Source: Sporosarcina thermotolerans
Lineage (GTDB): Bacteria > Bacillota > Bacilli > Bacillales_A > Planococcaceae
Assembly (NCBI RefSeq): GCF_030067815.1
Contig: NZ_CP125968.1
Coordinates: 1,914,001 to 1,978,000 of the forward strand
DNA: 64,000 nucleotides
Direction: 5' to 3'
The first letter of the stretch is position 1. Each line of letters opens with the position of its first letter. Of this stretch, positions 42,048-51,726 are shown piece by piece. Under the pieces are notes generated by a model. That model was given only the letters and a program-made list of their open reading frames with translations, had not been told where the DNA came from and did not search any database. The translations under genes and the position numbers were made by a program.

Positions 42048-43922
42048 GTGAGTTCAGTTGCTCAAAAAAAGGGTTTTGGCGCAACGCTGTGGGACTGGTT
42101 AACTACAGTCGACCATAAGAAAATCGGAATCCTTTACTTCCTTGGGGGCGGATTCTTCTTCGTTGTAGGCGGAATTGAAGCTATGCTGATTCGTTGGCAG
42201 CTTCATATTCCAAACAATGATTTCGTTAGTGCAGGTCTATTCAATGATTTGATCACAATGCACGGAACGACGATGATTTTCTTAGCAGCCATGCCTATAT
42301 TATTTGGATTTATGAACGCGATAATGCCGTTACAAATCGGTGCGCGTGACGTTGCGTTCCCATTCCTTAACTCATTGGGTTTTTGGATGTTCTTCTTCGG
42401 AGGATTATTCCTCAACATTTCTTGGTTATATGGTGAGGTTCCTGATGCTGGATGGACATCTTACGCATCACTTTCACTTGCATCCCAAGGACATGGTGTT
42501 GATTTCTATGCGATAGGGCTTCAAATTGCCGGGGGCGGTACATTGATAGCGGGGATCAACTTCCTCGTCACAATCATCAACATGCGCGCGCCAGGTATGA
42601 CGTACATGCGGATGCCATTGTTCACATGGACAACGTTTGTTGCATCTGCAATGATCTTGTTCGCATTCCCTCCATTGACAATAGGTCTATTCTTCTTGAC
42701 GTTTGACCGTATGTTCGGAGGAAACTTCTTCAATCATGAAATGGGTGGTAATACAATTATCTGGGAGCATATTTTCTGGATTTTCGGTCACCCTGAAGTT
42801 TATATTCTTATTTTGCCTGCTTTCGGTATTTTCTCTGAGATTTTCTCGGTATTCTCCCGTAAGCGTTTGTTCGGATATCCATCCATGGTCTTCGCGACTG
42901 TGTTGATCGGTTTCCTAGGATTTATGGTGTGGGCTCACCATATGTTCACTGTTGGTTTAGGGCCGACTGCGAACGCAATTTTCGCTGTTGCAACAATGGC
43001 GATTGCCGTGCCTACAGGGGTTAAAATCTTTAACTGGCTATTGACAATGTGGGGCGGAAGCATCAAGGTTACAACTCCAATGCTTTATGCACTTGGTTTC
43101 ATACCATCATTTACAATGGGTGGGGTTACGGGTGTTATGCAAGGGGCTGCACCACTTGACTACCAATTGCACGATTCTTATTTCATCGTAGCTCACTTCC
43201 ACTACGTAATCGTTGGTGGTGTTGTTCTTGCGATTTTGGCAGCTACACATTACTGGTGGCCAAAAATGTTTGGTACGATGTTGAATGAAACGCTTGGTAA
43301 AGTAACATTCTGGTTCTTCTTTATCGGATTCCATATGACATTCCTTATCCAACACTGGTTAGGATTCTGGGGTATGCCGCGTCGAGTTTGGACGTATATG
43401 GACGGTCAAGGTTGGAACCTTGCAAACCTTATCAGTACAGTTGGTGCGTTCTTTATGGCAGTAGGGGTTATTGTACTTGTTATCAATGCAATCATCACAT
43501 CAGTTAAAAATGTAAAAGTTTCAAACGATCCATGGGGAGATGGACGTACACTGGAGTGGGCAATTGAATCACCACCTGTGTATTACAACTTCGCTGCAAC
43601 TCCACTTGTTCGTGGACTTGATACTGTTTGGATTGAGAAGAAGGAAGGCAACGAGTCAGGATTAACACCTTCAGAACCAGTCAAAGACATTCATATGCCA
43701 AACGGTTCTATCATTCCTTTGCTTATGGCTTTCGGTTTATTCATTGCAGGATTTGGCGCGATGTTCCGTACTGAAGAGTCATGGGGATTACCATTACTTA
43801 TCTTCGGTCTACTATGGACTTTCGTTTCAATGGCAGCACGTTCTTTGCAAGATGACACTGGATACTATGTTAAAAAAGAAGAGATTCTCCGTGATTTGAA
43901 ACGTAAAGGGGGTCAAAACTAA
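42048..43922 (+). CDS. ctaD: cytochrome c oxidase subunit I
   Basis: 624 residues. Twelve-helix haem-copper core: haem a ligand in TMHGTTM, CuB ligands in WEHIFWIFGHPEVYI and the following WAHHMF, haem a/a3 ligands in VAHFHYVIVG. C-terminal extension with extra spans as in Bacillus caa3 oxidase. Start at GTG 42048 with an ideal GAGGAGG site. Proton-pumping terminal oxidase subunit; unbroken over 1.9 kb. Confidence 0.97.
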   Translation: MSSVAQKKGFGATLWDWLTTVDHKKIGILYFLGGGFFFVVGGIEAMLIRWQLHIPNNDFVSAGLFNDLITMHGTTMIFLAAMPILFGFMNAIMPLQIGARDVAFPFLNSLGFWMFFFGGLFLNISWLYGEVPDAGWTSYASLSLASQGHGVDFYAIGLQIAGGGTLIAGINFLVTIINMRAPGMTYMRMPLFTWTTFVASAMILFAFPPLTIGLFFLTFDRMFGGNFFNHEMGGNTIIWEHIFWIFGHPEVYILILPAFGIFSEIFSVFSRKRLFGYPSMVFATVLIGFLGFMVWAHHMFTVGLGPTANAIFAVATMAIAVPTGVKIFNWLLTMWGGSIKVTTPMLYALGFIPSFTMGGVTGVMQGAAPLDYQLHDSYFIVAHFHYVIVGGVVLAILAATHYWWPKMFGTMLNETLGKVTFWFFFIGFHMTFLIQHWLGFWGMPRRVWTYMDGQGWNLANLISTVGAFFMAVGVIVLVINAIITSVKNVKVSNDPWGDGRTLEWAIESPPVYYNFAATPLVRGLDTVWIEKKEGNESGLTPSEPVKDIHMPNGSIIPLLMAFGLFIAGFGAMFRTEESWGLPLLIFGLLWTFVSMAARSLQDDTGYYVKKEEILRDLKRKGGQN

Positions 43923-44548
43923 TGGATTTGAATAAAAAATTCACCCCTGAGACGTGGCCTGACCATCCGGAAAGAGCAACGCTTGAAGCGAAAAACAAAT
44001 TTGTAGGTTTCTGGCTCTTCCTTGGTGGAGAGACAATCTTGTTCGCGACATTATTTGCAACATACGTTGCATTGAAAAACTCTGGACCGAGCGGCTTTGG
44101 CTTCTCGACTCAAGGGCTTTATGAATTACCATTAGTATTCGTCATGACGATGTTGCTTCTAACATCTTCATTGACAAGTGTGTTTGCGATGTACCATTTG
44201 CGTAACTACAACTTCAAGAAAATGCAACTTTGGCTTGCAATTACTGCATTTTTAGGACTTGGCTTCCTAATGCTTGAAGTTTATGAGTTCTCGCATTATG
44301 TCAGCTTAGGGTTCACTTACGGTAACAGTGCTTTCAGTTCGGCGTTCTATACGCTTGTTGGAACTCACGGGTTCCACGTAGCTGTTGGTCTTGTTTGGAT
44401 CACGTTGTTGATTTTCCGTAATGCGAAACGCGGTTTAAACCTTTATAACGCTACGAAGTACTATACATTTTCATTGTACTGGCACTTTATCGACGTTGTT
44501 TGGGTATTCATCTTCACTGTAGTCTACTTGATGGGAGTGGTAGGTTAA
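43922..44548 (+). CDS. ctaE: cytochrome c oxidase subunit III
   Basis: 208 residues, five spans; GFWLFLGGETILFATLFATY at the N-terminus and YTLVGTHGFHVAVGLVWI mark subunit III. The A of its ATG is the last base of the ctaD stop codon, so translation is coupled. Confidence 0.96.
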   Translation: MDLNKKFTPETWPDHPERATLEAKNKFVGFWLFLGGETILFATLFATYVALKNSGPSGFGFSTQGLYELPLVFVMTMLLLTSSLTSVFAMYHLRNYNFKKMQLWLAITAFLGLGFLMLEVYEFSHYVSLGFTYGNSAFSSAFYTLVGTHGFHVAVGLVWITLLIFRNAKRGLNLYNATKYYTFSLYWHFIDVVWVFIFTVVYLMGVVG

Positions 44549-44549
44549 G

Positions 44550-44897
44550 ATGGCAGACATCCAAGTTTACAAACGTACACCGGCTGAACAACAGCTTGCA
44601 CAAAGACGTGCAAAGCAATCTATGCGCAGTCAGGTTATGATGTTTTCTCTTATGATCTTCCTGACAATTGTTTCATTCTCTATGGTTGTTGCATATGAAG
44701 CTGAAGTTGCAGGGTTTTCCAAATTCTTTATTATCCCGATGATCATGCTTTTTGCAGCTGTTCAAGTTGGGTTGCAACTGTATTACTTCATGCATATGAG
44801 TGAAAAAGGGCATGGCATTCCTCAAATGTTCATGTACACAGGAGCCCTTTTAGGTTTCTTGATCCCTTTAACATTCGTTACAATCGTTTGGTGGTAA
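44550..44897 (+). CDS. ctaF: cytochrome c oxidase subunit IVB
   Basis: 115 residues with three spans (VMMFSLMIFLTIVSFSMVVA, FIIPMIMLFAAVQVGLQLYY, MYTGALLGFLIPLTFVTIVW). Small quinol/cytochrome oxidase subunit IV family. One base after ctaE; last gene before the operon terminator. Confidence 0.94.
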   Translation: MADIQVYKRTPAEQQLAQRRAKQSMRSQVMMFSLMIFLTIVSFSMVVAYEAEVAGFSKFFIIPMIMLFAAVQVGLQLYYFMHMSEKGHGIPQMFMYTGALLGFLIPLTFVTIVWW

Positions 44898-44906
44898 TTA
44901 GTAAGA

Positions 44907-44938
44907 AAAACCTGTGGATCCATTCCACAGGCTTTTTC
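44907..44938 (+). terminator. terminator of the ctaBCDEF operon
   Basis: CCTGTGGA / TCCACAGG stem with a 5-base loop, then CTTTTTC. Confidence 0.85.
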
Positions 44939-45009
44939 TGTTTTACGGTGTATTTCAGATCAATTCGTCACATTCTAGTCAAAAATGAGGCAATGTTAAA
45001 GTTCGTTCA

Positions 45010-45039
45010 TTGTGTTAAATGTCTCGTTCGTTTTATAAT
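45010..45039 (+). promoter_or_regulatory. SigA-type promoter of ctaG
   Basis: TTGTGT, 18-base spacer, TATAAT (45034-45039), 30 bases before the chosen ctaG start. Confidence 0.6.
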
Positions 45040-45069
45040 AGAATAAGACACCTTAAAGGAGCGATGGCA

Positions 45070-45996
45070 ATGATGCCTTTTAGCATATTCGGATTTCAGG
45101 CACTTTGGAGTCCCTATTTTTTCTTAACAATTGTACTGCTTGTCGTACTATACTTCCTATTGACGAAGAAATGGCGACATTGGTTTGAGGGAACCGAACC
45201 TGTATCGGGTCGACAAATCAAGTATTTTATTGCTTCAATGATTCTTTTGTATATTGTAAAAGGATCGCCGCTTGATTTGATTGGGCATATTTTGTTTTCA
45301 GTTCATATGACGCAGATGGCTCTTCTATTATTGGGAGTCGCCCCATTAATGATTATCGGAATACCAAACTTTATTTGGAAAAAAGTTTTCAGTGTGAAAA
45401 TCATTGATAAGGTTTTTAGATTGTTTACCAAGCCAATTATTAGCTTACTTATTTTTACGCTTGCATTTTCTATGTACCACTATCCGATGATTTTAGATTA
45501 CATTAAATTAAGTGCGGTATTGCATGCAATATTTACAATTACAGTATTTTTAGCGGCTGTGGTTTTATGGTGGCCGGTTGTAAATACAATGGAAGATCAT
45601 CCTACACTGCATGGATTGAAGAAAATTGGCTATGTCATATTGAGTGCCCTTTTAGTGACGCCTGCATGTGCGTTAATCATTTTTGTAGATGTACCTGTAT
45701 ATGAAACGTACAGCAGCGGAGAAGCGTGGTTGAAGGCAATGGCACTGTGTGTACCTGCTGGGACGCTATCTGGCATATCTGGTCTAGGCATTTCAGGACC
45801 GGAGTTATTTACAAACATGCCTACAGTATATGATCAGCAACTGGGCGGAATTATTATGAAAATTATTCAAGAATTAATCTATGTAGTTGTCATCGGTAAA
45901 ATCTTCATTAAATGGTATCGTGATGAGCAATTGAATGCTGATGAGATTACTCAAAGAGATTTATTGGAAAGACAAAAATTTGAAATGAATAGATAA
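45070..45996 (+). CDS. ctaG: cytochrome c oxidase assembly factor CtaG
   Basis: 308 residues, seven spans, caa3_CtaG family needed for assembly of active caa3 oxidase in Bacillus. Motifs LIGHILFSVHMTQMALLLLG and FTLAFSMYHYPMILDY. Start at ATG 45070, eight bases after AAAGGAG; the frame is open upstream through the predicted promoter, so an earlier start is unlikely. Confidence 0.93.
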   Translation: MMPFSIFGFQALWSPYFFLTIVLLVVLYFLLTKKWRHWFEGTEPVSGRQIKYFIASMILLYIVKGSPLDLIGHILFSVHMTQMALLLLGVAPLMIIGIPNFIWKKVFSVKIIDKVFRLFTKPIISLLIFTLAFSMYHYPMILDYIKLSAVLHAIFTITVFLAAVVLWWPVVNTMEDHPTLHGLKKIGYVILSALLVTPACALIIFVDVPVYETYSSGEAWLKAMALCVPAGTLSGISGLGISGPELFTNMPTVYDQQLGGIIMKIIQELIYVVVIGKIFIKWYRDEQLNADEITQRDLLERQKFEMNR

Positions 45997-46024
45997 TCTA
46001 TTTCACTTTGAAGGAGTATTATGT

Positions 46025-46486
46025 ATGGATGTTCCTTTTTTACCGACAGTGAGCACTTTTTTCATAGTGTTATCAGCAATCTTTGTAGTAATTGGTTGGA
46101 AACTGATACGTGATAGAAAAATTGAAGCTCATAAAAAAATGATGATTGCTGCAGCAGTCTCAGCTGTAATTTTCTTTATCATATACGCAACACGCACTAT
46201 TCTAATTGGAAATACAGCTTTCGGTGGGCCAGATAATTTGAAGGTCTACTATACAATTTTCCTTGTTTTTCACATTGTCCTTGCGACTACGGGAGCAATC
46301 TTCGGGGCGATTACTATCAATTGGGGATTAAAAAACAAATTGGACAAACACCGTAAGATTGGTCCGGTTACAAGCATTATTTGGCTATTCACCGCACTCA
46401 CTGGCGTTGCCGTTTATTTATTGCTTTATGTAATATATGAAGGCGGAGAAACAACGTCAATGATCAAAGCCATATTAGGAATATAA
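46025..46486 (+). CDS. DUF420 membrane protein (YozB-like)
   Basis: 153 residues, four to five spans with histidines placed as in DUF420 (IEAHKKMM, FLVFHIVLATTG, LDKHRKIG). DUF420 proteins occur beside haem-copper oxidase genes and resemble the CtaG/SCO assembly neighbourhood; role unproven. GAAGGAG site before ATG; 28 bases after ctaG, so likely co-transcribed. Confidence 0.88.
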   Translation: MDVPFLPTVSTFFIVLSAIFVVIGWKLIRDRKIEAHKKMMIAAAVSAVIFFIIYATRTILIGNTAFGGPDNLKVYYTIFLVFHIVLATTGAIFGAITINWGLKNKLDKHRKIGPVTSIIWLFTALTGVAVYLLLYVIYEGGETTSMIKAILGI

Positions 46487-46487
46487 G

Positions 46488-46520
46488 AAAAACACGCTTC
46501 TGAGGGAGCGTGTTTTTTAT
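46488..46520. terminator. bidirectional terminator after the DUF420 gene
   Basis: AAAACACGCT / AGCGTGTTTT stem with T runs; shared with the convergent ytvI-like gene. Confidence 0.85.
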
Positions 46521-47580
46521 AATTTAAAATTCAACTTGATGATGCCTGCTTCTCGCGCGGTATTAAATATTATTACTATCATTGGTCCAATGAACAATCC
46601 AAATACACCAAACAATTTTAAACCGATGAACATTCCTATCAACGTTGGAAGAGGGAAAGGCCAATCTGATTGCCCATCACTTTCGGTTCGACAGTTCTTC
46701 GAACGACTAATAGAACAGCAGCGAGGATAGCAAGCTTTGTACCGAGTCCAATATCTCCACTGACGTATTGATATAATGACCAAGGTGCAAGTATGATGAT
46801 AGCCCCTAAAATCGGGATAATATCGATTATCCAAATAACGAGGGACATGACCAAAGCATATTTTGGTGCTATGAACAGTAAACCTACGAAACTAACAGCA
46901 AGGATGACGAAACTTACAAGCAATTGCGCTTTTAAAAATCCGAAAATGACTGAGTTTAATTTCACTATCATATAGCGTACTTTCTTAGAAGTTTCTTCTG
47001 ACAAGTATCTGAAAATCATTTTCTTTAACTCCGGTATTTCTAACATGAAGAGGAATAGCGCAATCATATAAAATATAAAGCTGACTAAGTAGCTTGGAAT
47101 TTCAGACGCTAAGGATAGTATCTTTTCGGAATTAAAAAAAGCTAAAAATGAATCCTTAAAGGATATCAAAATATCATTAAAACCATTTTGCATTGACCTC
47201 ACTACATCATCTGGCAAATCGGAGGTGTATAAAAAGATCTTACTTTGGAAGTCTATCCATACATTTGAAAGTTTGTTCAAGTACTCCGGTGCGTCTTTTG
47301 TGAATTGAATGAGTCTACCTATCAATGAAGTGACTGTATAATAGATGATAACAGCTAAAAGTGCAATTATGAAAATATAAACAGACATAACGGACACATT
47401 TCGTTTCCATTTAAATTTTGATTCGGCTAATTTCACGAGTGGTTCGAAAAGAAGTGCGGTTAAAAAGGCCAAAATAATTGGTATTGAGACAGGGAGTATA
47501 AAAATTGATAGTAAAATGACGATGATGAGCAGGAAAAGAGCGTAATATTCCTCTTTGTAAGCCAACGAGCCAATGGTCAT
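46517..47580 (-). CDS. YtvI/PerM family membrane protein (AI-2E transporter family; one frameshift)
   Basis: About 354 residues, seven to eight spans. The family motif near the end (IIDIIPILGAIIILAPWSL and VEPKVMGNQIGLSPLPTLIG) and the central helical region match YtvI-like proteins of the AI-2E/PerM family; the Bacillus member is a sporulation membrane protein of unknown role. One base is missing at 46653-46655 (G run), beyond which GMFIGLKLFGVFGLFIGPM continues to 46517. Start uncertain: ATG 47580 is only one base from GGAGGT, too close for normal initiation. B. subtilis has no such gene at this position. Confidence 0.82.
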
Positions 47581-47637
47581 ACCTCCATAATGTTCATTGT
47601 TAGCATTATACCCAAAATTAGGCAAAGTTAAATAGAA

Positions 47638-47672
47638 AAAAAGTCGAAGAACCAAAAGTTCTTCGACTTTTA
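47638..47672. terminator. hairpin between the ytvI-like and yugN-like genes
   Basis: AAAAGTCGAAGAAC / GTTCTTCGACTTTT, 14-bp perfect stem, T run on the minus strand after the yugN-like gene. Confidence 0.85.
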
Positions 47673-47681
47673 CTAAAAATA

Positions 47682-48047
47682 TTAATTTTTTTGTAGGTAT
47701 GGTTTAAGATCTTCCATAACTGCCTTCAATGTTGTTTGGCAGTCTTTCACAAGGCCCGCTGGGAAGTTCTCATCTTCTCCATATTCAACGCCGTGTGGAT
47801 AGTAGTGTTTCCCAAGTGCTGGTTTCTTTAAGTGTATGGTGGCATCGCGTGTATCGACATCTCCATCAGGTGTGAAACCGAATACACGAAGGTAATATGT
47901 ACCCTCTTTAATTACATATTTTTTATCATAGGTTACTCGCTCGTAGTCCCATTGTCCAGCACGAACAAGATCATGATTCAACATGATTTCATCAAGTAAT
48001 GATAAGTCGGCAACAACTTCTTCAATGCCTGTATTTTCAATATACAT
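47682..48047 (-). CDS. YugN-like family protein (YlbA position)
   Basis: 121 residues, soluble: WDYERVTYDKKYVIKEGTYYLRVFG and KPALGKHYYPHGVEYGEDENFP are YugN-family features. It occupies the position of ylbA between ctaG and ylbC. Start ATG behind GAAGGAGGAC. Function unknown. Confidence 0.85.
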   Translation of the reverse strand: MYIENTGIEEVVADLSLLDEIMLNHDLVRAGQWDYERVTYDKKYVIKEGTYYLRVFGFTPDGDVDTRDATIHLKKPALGKHYYPHGVEYGEDENFPAGLVKDCQTTLKAVMEDLKPYLQKN

Positions 48048-48301
48048 CGTCTAAAGTCCTCCTTCGTGATCATCCAGTCAATTGCTTATACTTATTCATA
48101 ATAGAACAATTTCGAGTGAGTTGCAATGACAACATTGTGTCATGATTGAAGTGAGGACGTCTAAATTGGATAGTCATGATAAAATGAGGCGGTTTTTTAA
48201 GTCGTTACAATTAACATAGCCCCTATAGTCATGAATGTATTATAATAGGATTAAATTCACGTAAACTATAGGTTGAAGTAATCAGAAAGGGGCGAGAAGA
48301 C

Positions 48302-49393
48302 TTGAGAGTTTTTTGGAAGATAGCTTTATTACTGTTTATACTTCTCGCAGTTTTCTATTTCTTGGACAGTCGGGTCAAAGAAAATGAACCACTTGAATCA
48401 CCAGTAAAACACGGAACGGCAATTCCCGTACCCGATAAGGAATTTGATGAACAACAGATTTCTGGTCCTGAAAGACCCAAATCAGGACTTTCGACATTTG
48501 TCGGGAAGAATACTATTGACTTGATTGAAGCATTTGGAGAACCAGACAGGATTGAACCTTCCTCCTATGGTTACGAATGGTGGATATACACGGATGGATA
48601 CTCTTTCATGGCAGGTGTGAACGACGATGAAAAAGTGAACCAAATATTCAGTGCAGATCAATCAGTGGAATTGAAACCATTTTTTGTCGGGCAAGATATA
48701 AATGAAATTTATAGATTTTCAATTATAGAAACCGAAGTGAATGTTGTGTTAGGAGAAAATGTATATACATTTACATTAAACAGTCAAGATTTAAAAGATA
48801 AAATCCTATTGAAGTTTGAAGGTCTTTTTGCACAAATTTATGTAGATGGAGAAGAAGAAATAATTGAAGGTGTACGATTTATCGACCCTAAGACATTAGT
48901 CGTCCACCAACCGTATGATATGGAATATATGGGTGAGTTGATGGTGGCTCGGCATCCATCTTCGAGAGCCCAGATGGAAGTGGATCGTTCCATGGAGCGA
49001 CAAATTTTTGAATTGACGAATTTTTATCGTGAACACCACGGACTTGAGCCTTTGGAAAATAATTATTGGTTAACAACTCTTGCCCAAAATCATAGCAAAG
49101 ACATGGCTATCGGAAATTACTTTTCACATGAGTCTCCTTCAGGTGGAAACCTATCAGAACGGTTGAAAAACTCCGGTATTGAACATAAAAAGGCGGGGGA
49201 GAATATTGCCTCCAATTACGTAGACGCTATAGAAGCGGTACATGGTTGGCTGAATTCCCCCGCACATCGCAGTGTCTTATTGGATCCCGATGCAACGGAT
49301 ATCGGTACTGGTGCATATGGAAAATTTTATACACAAGTATTAATTAAATCCGATCCAAAGAAAAAAACTGATTCAGGATTAATGCAAAGATGA
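48302..49393 (+). CDS. ylbC: CAP-domain secreted protein YlbC
   Basis: 363 residues. N-terminal signal/anchor helix (WKIALLLFILLAVFYFL), a CAP-associated domain (about 65-205, FVGKNTIDLIEAFGEPDRIE) and a C-terminal CAP/SCP domain (about 235-350) with the conserved HSKDMAIGNYFSHESPSG and AGENIASNY motifs. Start at TTG 48302 after AAAGGGGCGAG. Orthologue of YlbC; extracellular, function unknown in Bacillus. Convergent with the aspartokinase gene, only one base between the stops. Confidence 0.92.
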   Translation: MRVFWKIALLLFILLAVFYFLDSRVKENEPLESPVKHGTAIPVPDKEFDEQQISGPERPKSGLSTFVGKNTIDLIEAFGEPDRIEPSSYGYEWWIYTDGYSFMAGVNDDEKVNQIFSADQSVELKPFFVGQDINEIYRFSIIETEVNVVLGENVYTFTLNSQDLKDKILLKFEGLFAQIYVDGEEEIIEGVRFIDPKTLVVHQPYDMEYMGELMVARHPSSRAQMEVDRSMERQIFELTNFYREHHGLEPLENNYWLTTLAQNHSKDMAIGNYFSHESPSGGNLSERLKNSGIEHKKAGENIASNYVDAIEAVHGWLNSPAHRSVLLDPDATDIGTGAYGKFYTQVLIKSDPKKKTDSGLMQR

Positions 49394-49394
49394 A

Positions 49395-50126
49395 TTATGG
49401 ATTGACCCAAGTACCATTCTCTTTAGAAGTGATACCTCTTACATACAGGGGTATCGCTTTTTTCATTGCATAAATTGCAGCTCGTTTTTGAATAACGGGG
49501 CGGTCTGTTTCAAGTAGAGGTAGCAGTTGAAGGATGTTAAGATTATCTAACTTCCTGGAATCATTGTGATCTTTGGGGTCGCTGGACATGATGCCTGGAA
49601 CGTCTTTGAAAAACTCAACATGTGAGACTCTTAGAGCAGCACCAACAGCGATGGCAGTCAAATCACTTCCACCTCTTCCAATGGTCATTACCTGACCGAA
49701 TTCGTTTATCCCTTGAAAACCGGGAATAATGACGCAACCAGTTTCTGTTAATGCATCTTTTATCATTGTTGGATCAACATCACTTATTGTTCCATCCCCG
49801 AAATCTCCAGATGTCCAAATACCCGCTTGTATGCCATGTAAAATCCTATTCGGGGTACCTGCCTGTTGTAGTTCCGCAGATAGGATGGCCGCAGCGATAA
49901 GCTCCCCACATGAAGCGGCTAAATCACTTGCAGCTTTCGCAGAGCTAAAAGCATCGGTTAGATGTAATAGACTATCTGTGGAATATGGATCAATCCCTCT
50001 TCCGATGGCCGAAACGACCACTACAACATTTTGATATCTCTCCAGAGCGGCTTGGATGTGTTCGATGCATAATTTTCTTGTTTGTTGGTCTTTCATAGCC
50101 ACTCCGCCAAATTTTTGAACTATCAT
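49395..50126 (-). CDS. aspartokinase catalytic domain without ACT regulatory domains
   Basis: 243 residues, only the amino-acid kinase domain. N-terminal MIVQKFGGVAM corresponds to the VQKFGGTS of aspartokinases; TIGRGGSDLTAIAVGAAL, FFKDVPGIMSSDPKD and the C-terminal AAIYAMKKAIPLYVRG follow the family. Housekeeping aspartokinases have about 400 residues with two ACT domains for lysine/threonine feedback; here these are wholly absent, and the stop follows the kinase fold directly. Divergently transcribed from a MurE-type ligase across 115 bases. Predicted to make aspartyl phosphate without feedback control, feeding diaminopimelate/dipicolinate synthesis; this role is inference. Confidence 0.8.
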   Translation of the reverse strand: MIVQKFGGVAMKDQQTRKLCIEHIQAALERYQNVVVVVSAIGRGIDPYSTDSLLHLTDAFSSAKAASDLAASCGELIAAAILSAELQQAGTPNRILHGIQAGIWTSGDFGDGTISDVDPTMIKDALTETGCVIIPGFQGINEFGQVMTIGRGGSDLTAIAVGAALRVSHVEFFKDVPGIMSSDPKDHNDSRKLDNLNILQLLPLLETDRPVIQKRAAIYAMKKAIPLYVRGITSKENGTWVNP

Positions 50127-50168
50127 TCAAGCTCCCAACTTTCTTCGTGTCGTTCGTTTCATTTTCTT

Positions 50169-50196
50169 CATACGATAAAGTATGGTTCGCTCTCAA
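50169..50196 (-). promoter_or_regulatory. possible sporulation promoter of the aspartokinase gene
   Basis: Minus strand reads GAATATA, 12 bases, CATACTTTA. The -10 fits the CATAnnnT pattern of SigE/SigK promoters, the -35 fits SigE in six of seven positions, and the spacer is about two bases short. The inverted core CATAC-N6-GTATG also gives a CATACGATA -10 on the plus strand for the MurE gene, where no matching -35 is seen. Confidence 0.35.
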
Positions 50197-50241
50197 TATA
50201 TTCGGTATTCGTGAAAATTGTTCGGGAAGGGGAGAGGGCTT

Positions 50242-51662
50242 TTGTTACTGTCGGAGATCTTGAAAGATTGGCCCTGCACGGTTTCTGGAAGTATCGGTAT
50301 GTCAGTACGTGGCATAACCGAGCGCTCGGGGAATGTGAGAGAGGGTTATATTTTTGTTGCAAGGAAAGGTGCCAAGGATGATGGGTTATGTCATCTACAG
50401 GAAGCAATAGAAAGTGGTGCGATTGCAATTGTTGTTGATCGCAATACAACTATAAATATAAAAATACCTGATAATATTACAATTATTGCCGTACCGGATG
50501 GAAGAAAGTTCATCTCATATGTAAGCTCAAAACTTGCAGGTGATCCATCAGAATCACTGACAATCATTGCTGTAACTGGCACGAATGGCAAGACAACTGT
50601 TACGCATTTTATCGGTCAATTATTAAATATGTGTGGGAAACAAGCTGCAGTTATCGGTACGACAGGCATCTTTTCGAATGGAAGAAAAATTAGTATGGAA
50701 GTTCCTGAGATGACAACATTACCAGCTGAATTCCTCCATCCCTTATTAAAAGGATGCCTTCATGCGGGAATGGAATATGTAGTCATGGAAGCCTCTTCTT
50801 TGGGACTTTCCACATCAAGACTCGATCATTGCATAATCGACATTGGTGTATTTTTAAACATCGGTGTTGACCATTACGAGGAACATGGCAGTAAGCAGTC
50901 CTATCTTAGTGCAAAAAAGAAGTTGGCTTCAATAGCGAAAGAATTGGTTGTGAATGCAGATGACGAACAATGCATGGCCCTTGTTCATAATTCCAAGCGA
51001 CCAACAATCTATTTTAGTGAAACGATGATCACTGATGTAAAGGCTACGGATGGACTCTACTTCACTGCTATACCTGGTAGACATAATAGGATGAACGCAC
51101 TTGCCGCCGTTACAACTTTAAGTTCTCTTGGTTTTGATAGGATGGAATTATTATCACTTTGCCAACAGCTTCAATTGCCGGAGGGGCGTTTGCAAAGAAT
51201 TGAAGAATCAGGTGTAACGGTTTATATTGACTATGCCCATACACCTGATGCACTCCATAATGTACTATCCTCTTTGAGGAAAGAATGCACTGGCGGACTA
51301 ATCACTGTATTTGGTTGCGGGGGTGACAGGGATCATGGGAAGCGTCCGATGATGGGAGAAGTAGCGGCGGCCTTCTCGACACAAGTAATTATTACTTCCG
51401 ATAATCCAAGAAATGAAGATCCACTTAGAATAATTTATGAGATATTAATGGGGATAGATGACATGTCGCCTAATATAATTGTTGAACCTGATCGGAAAAC
51501 CGCCATTGAGAGAGCAGTATTTGAAGCAAAAGATGGAGATGTTGTATTGATAGCTGGTAAGGGGCATGAAAAAACGCAGCAGGTCGGTCAAATGTTTTTC
51601 CGTTCTCTGATTCTCGGATTGCAAAAGAAGCATTGCAGAATAAAAAATTCGAGATTAATTGA
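50242..51662 (+). CDS. second MurE-type ligase (UDP-MurNAc-tripeptide synthetase), one frameshift
   Basis: About 473 residues. ATP site VTGTNGKTTVTHF near residue 113, YAHTPDAL, GCGGDRDHGKRPMMG and SDNPRNEDP near 390, AGKGHEKTQ near 440. The DNPR tetrapeptide is the signature of MurE enzymes that add meso-diaminopimelate rather than lysine. Start at TTG 50242 seven bases after GGAG. Near the end one A is missing at 51590-51592; restored, it ends VFPFSDSRIAKEALQNKKFEIN at 51660-51662. As read, the frame runs falsely into ylbF. It lies outside any division-wall cluster and is paired with the ACT-less aspartokinase. Confidence 0.88.
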
Positions 51663-51726
51663 ACAGAAAACATGCAAAAACAGTATCATATTTGTTATGA
51701 TTAGTTGGAATGGAGGGGAATGCCCG

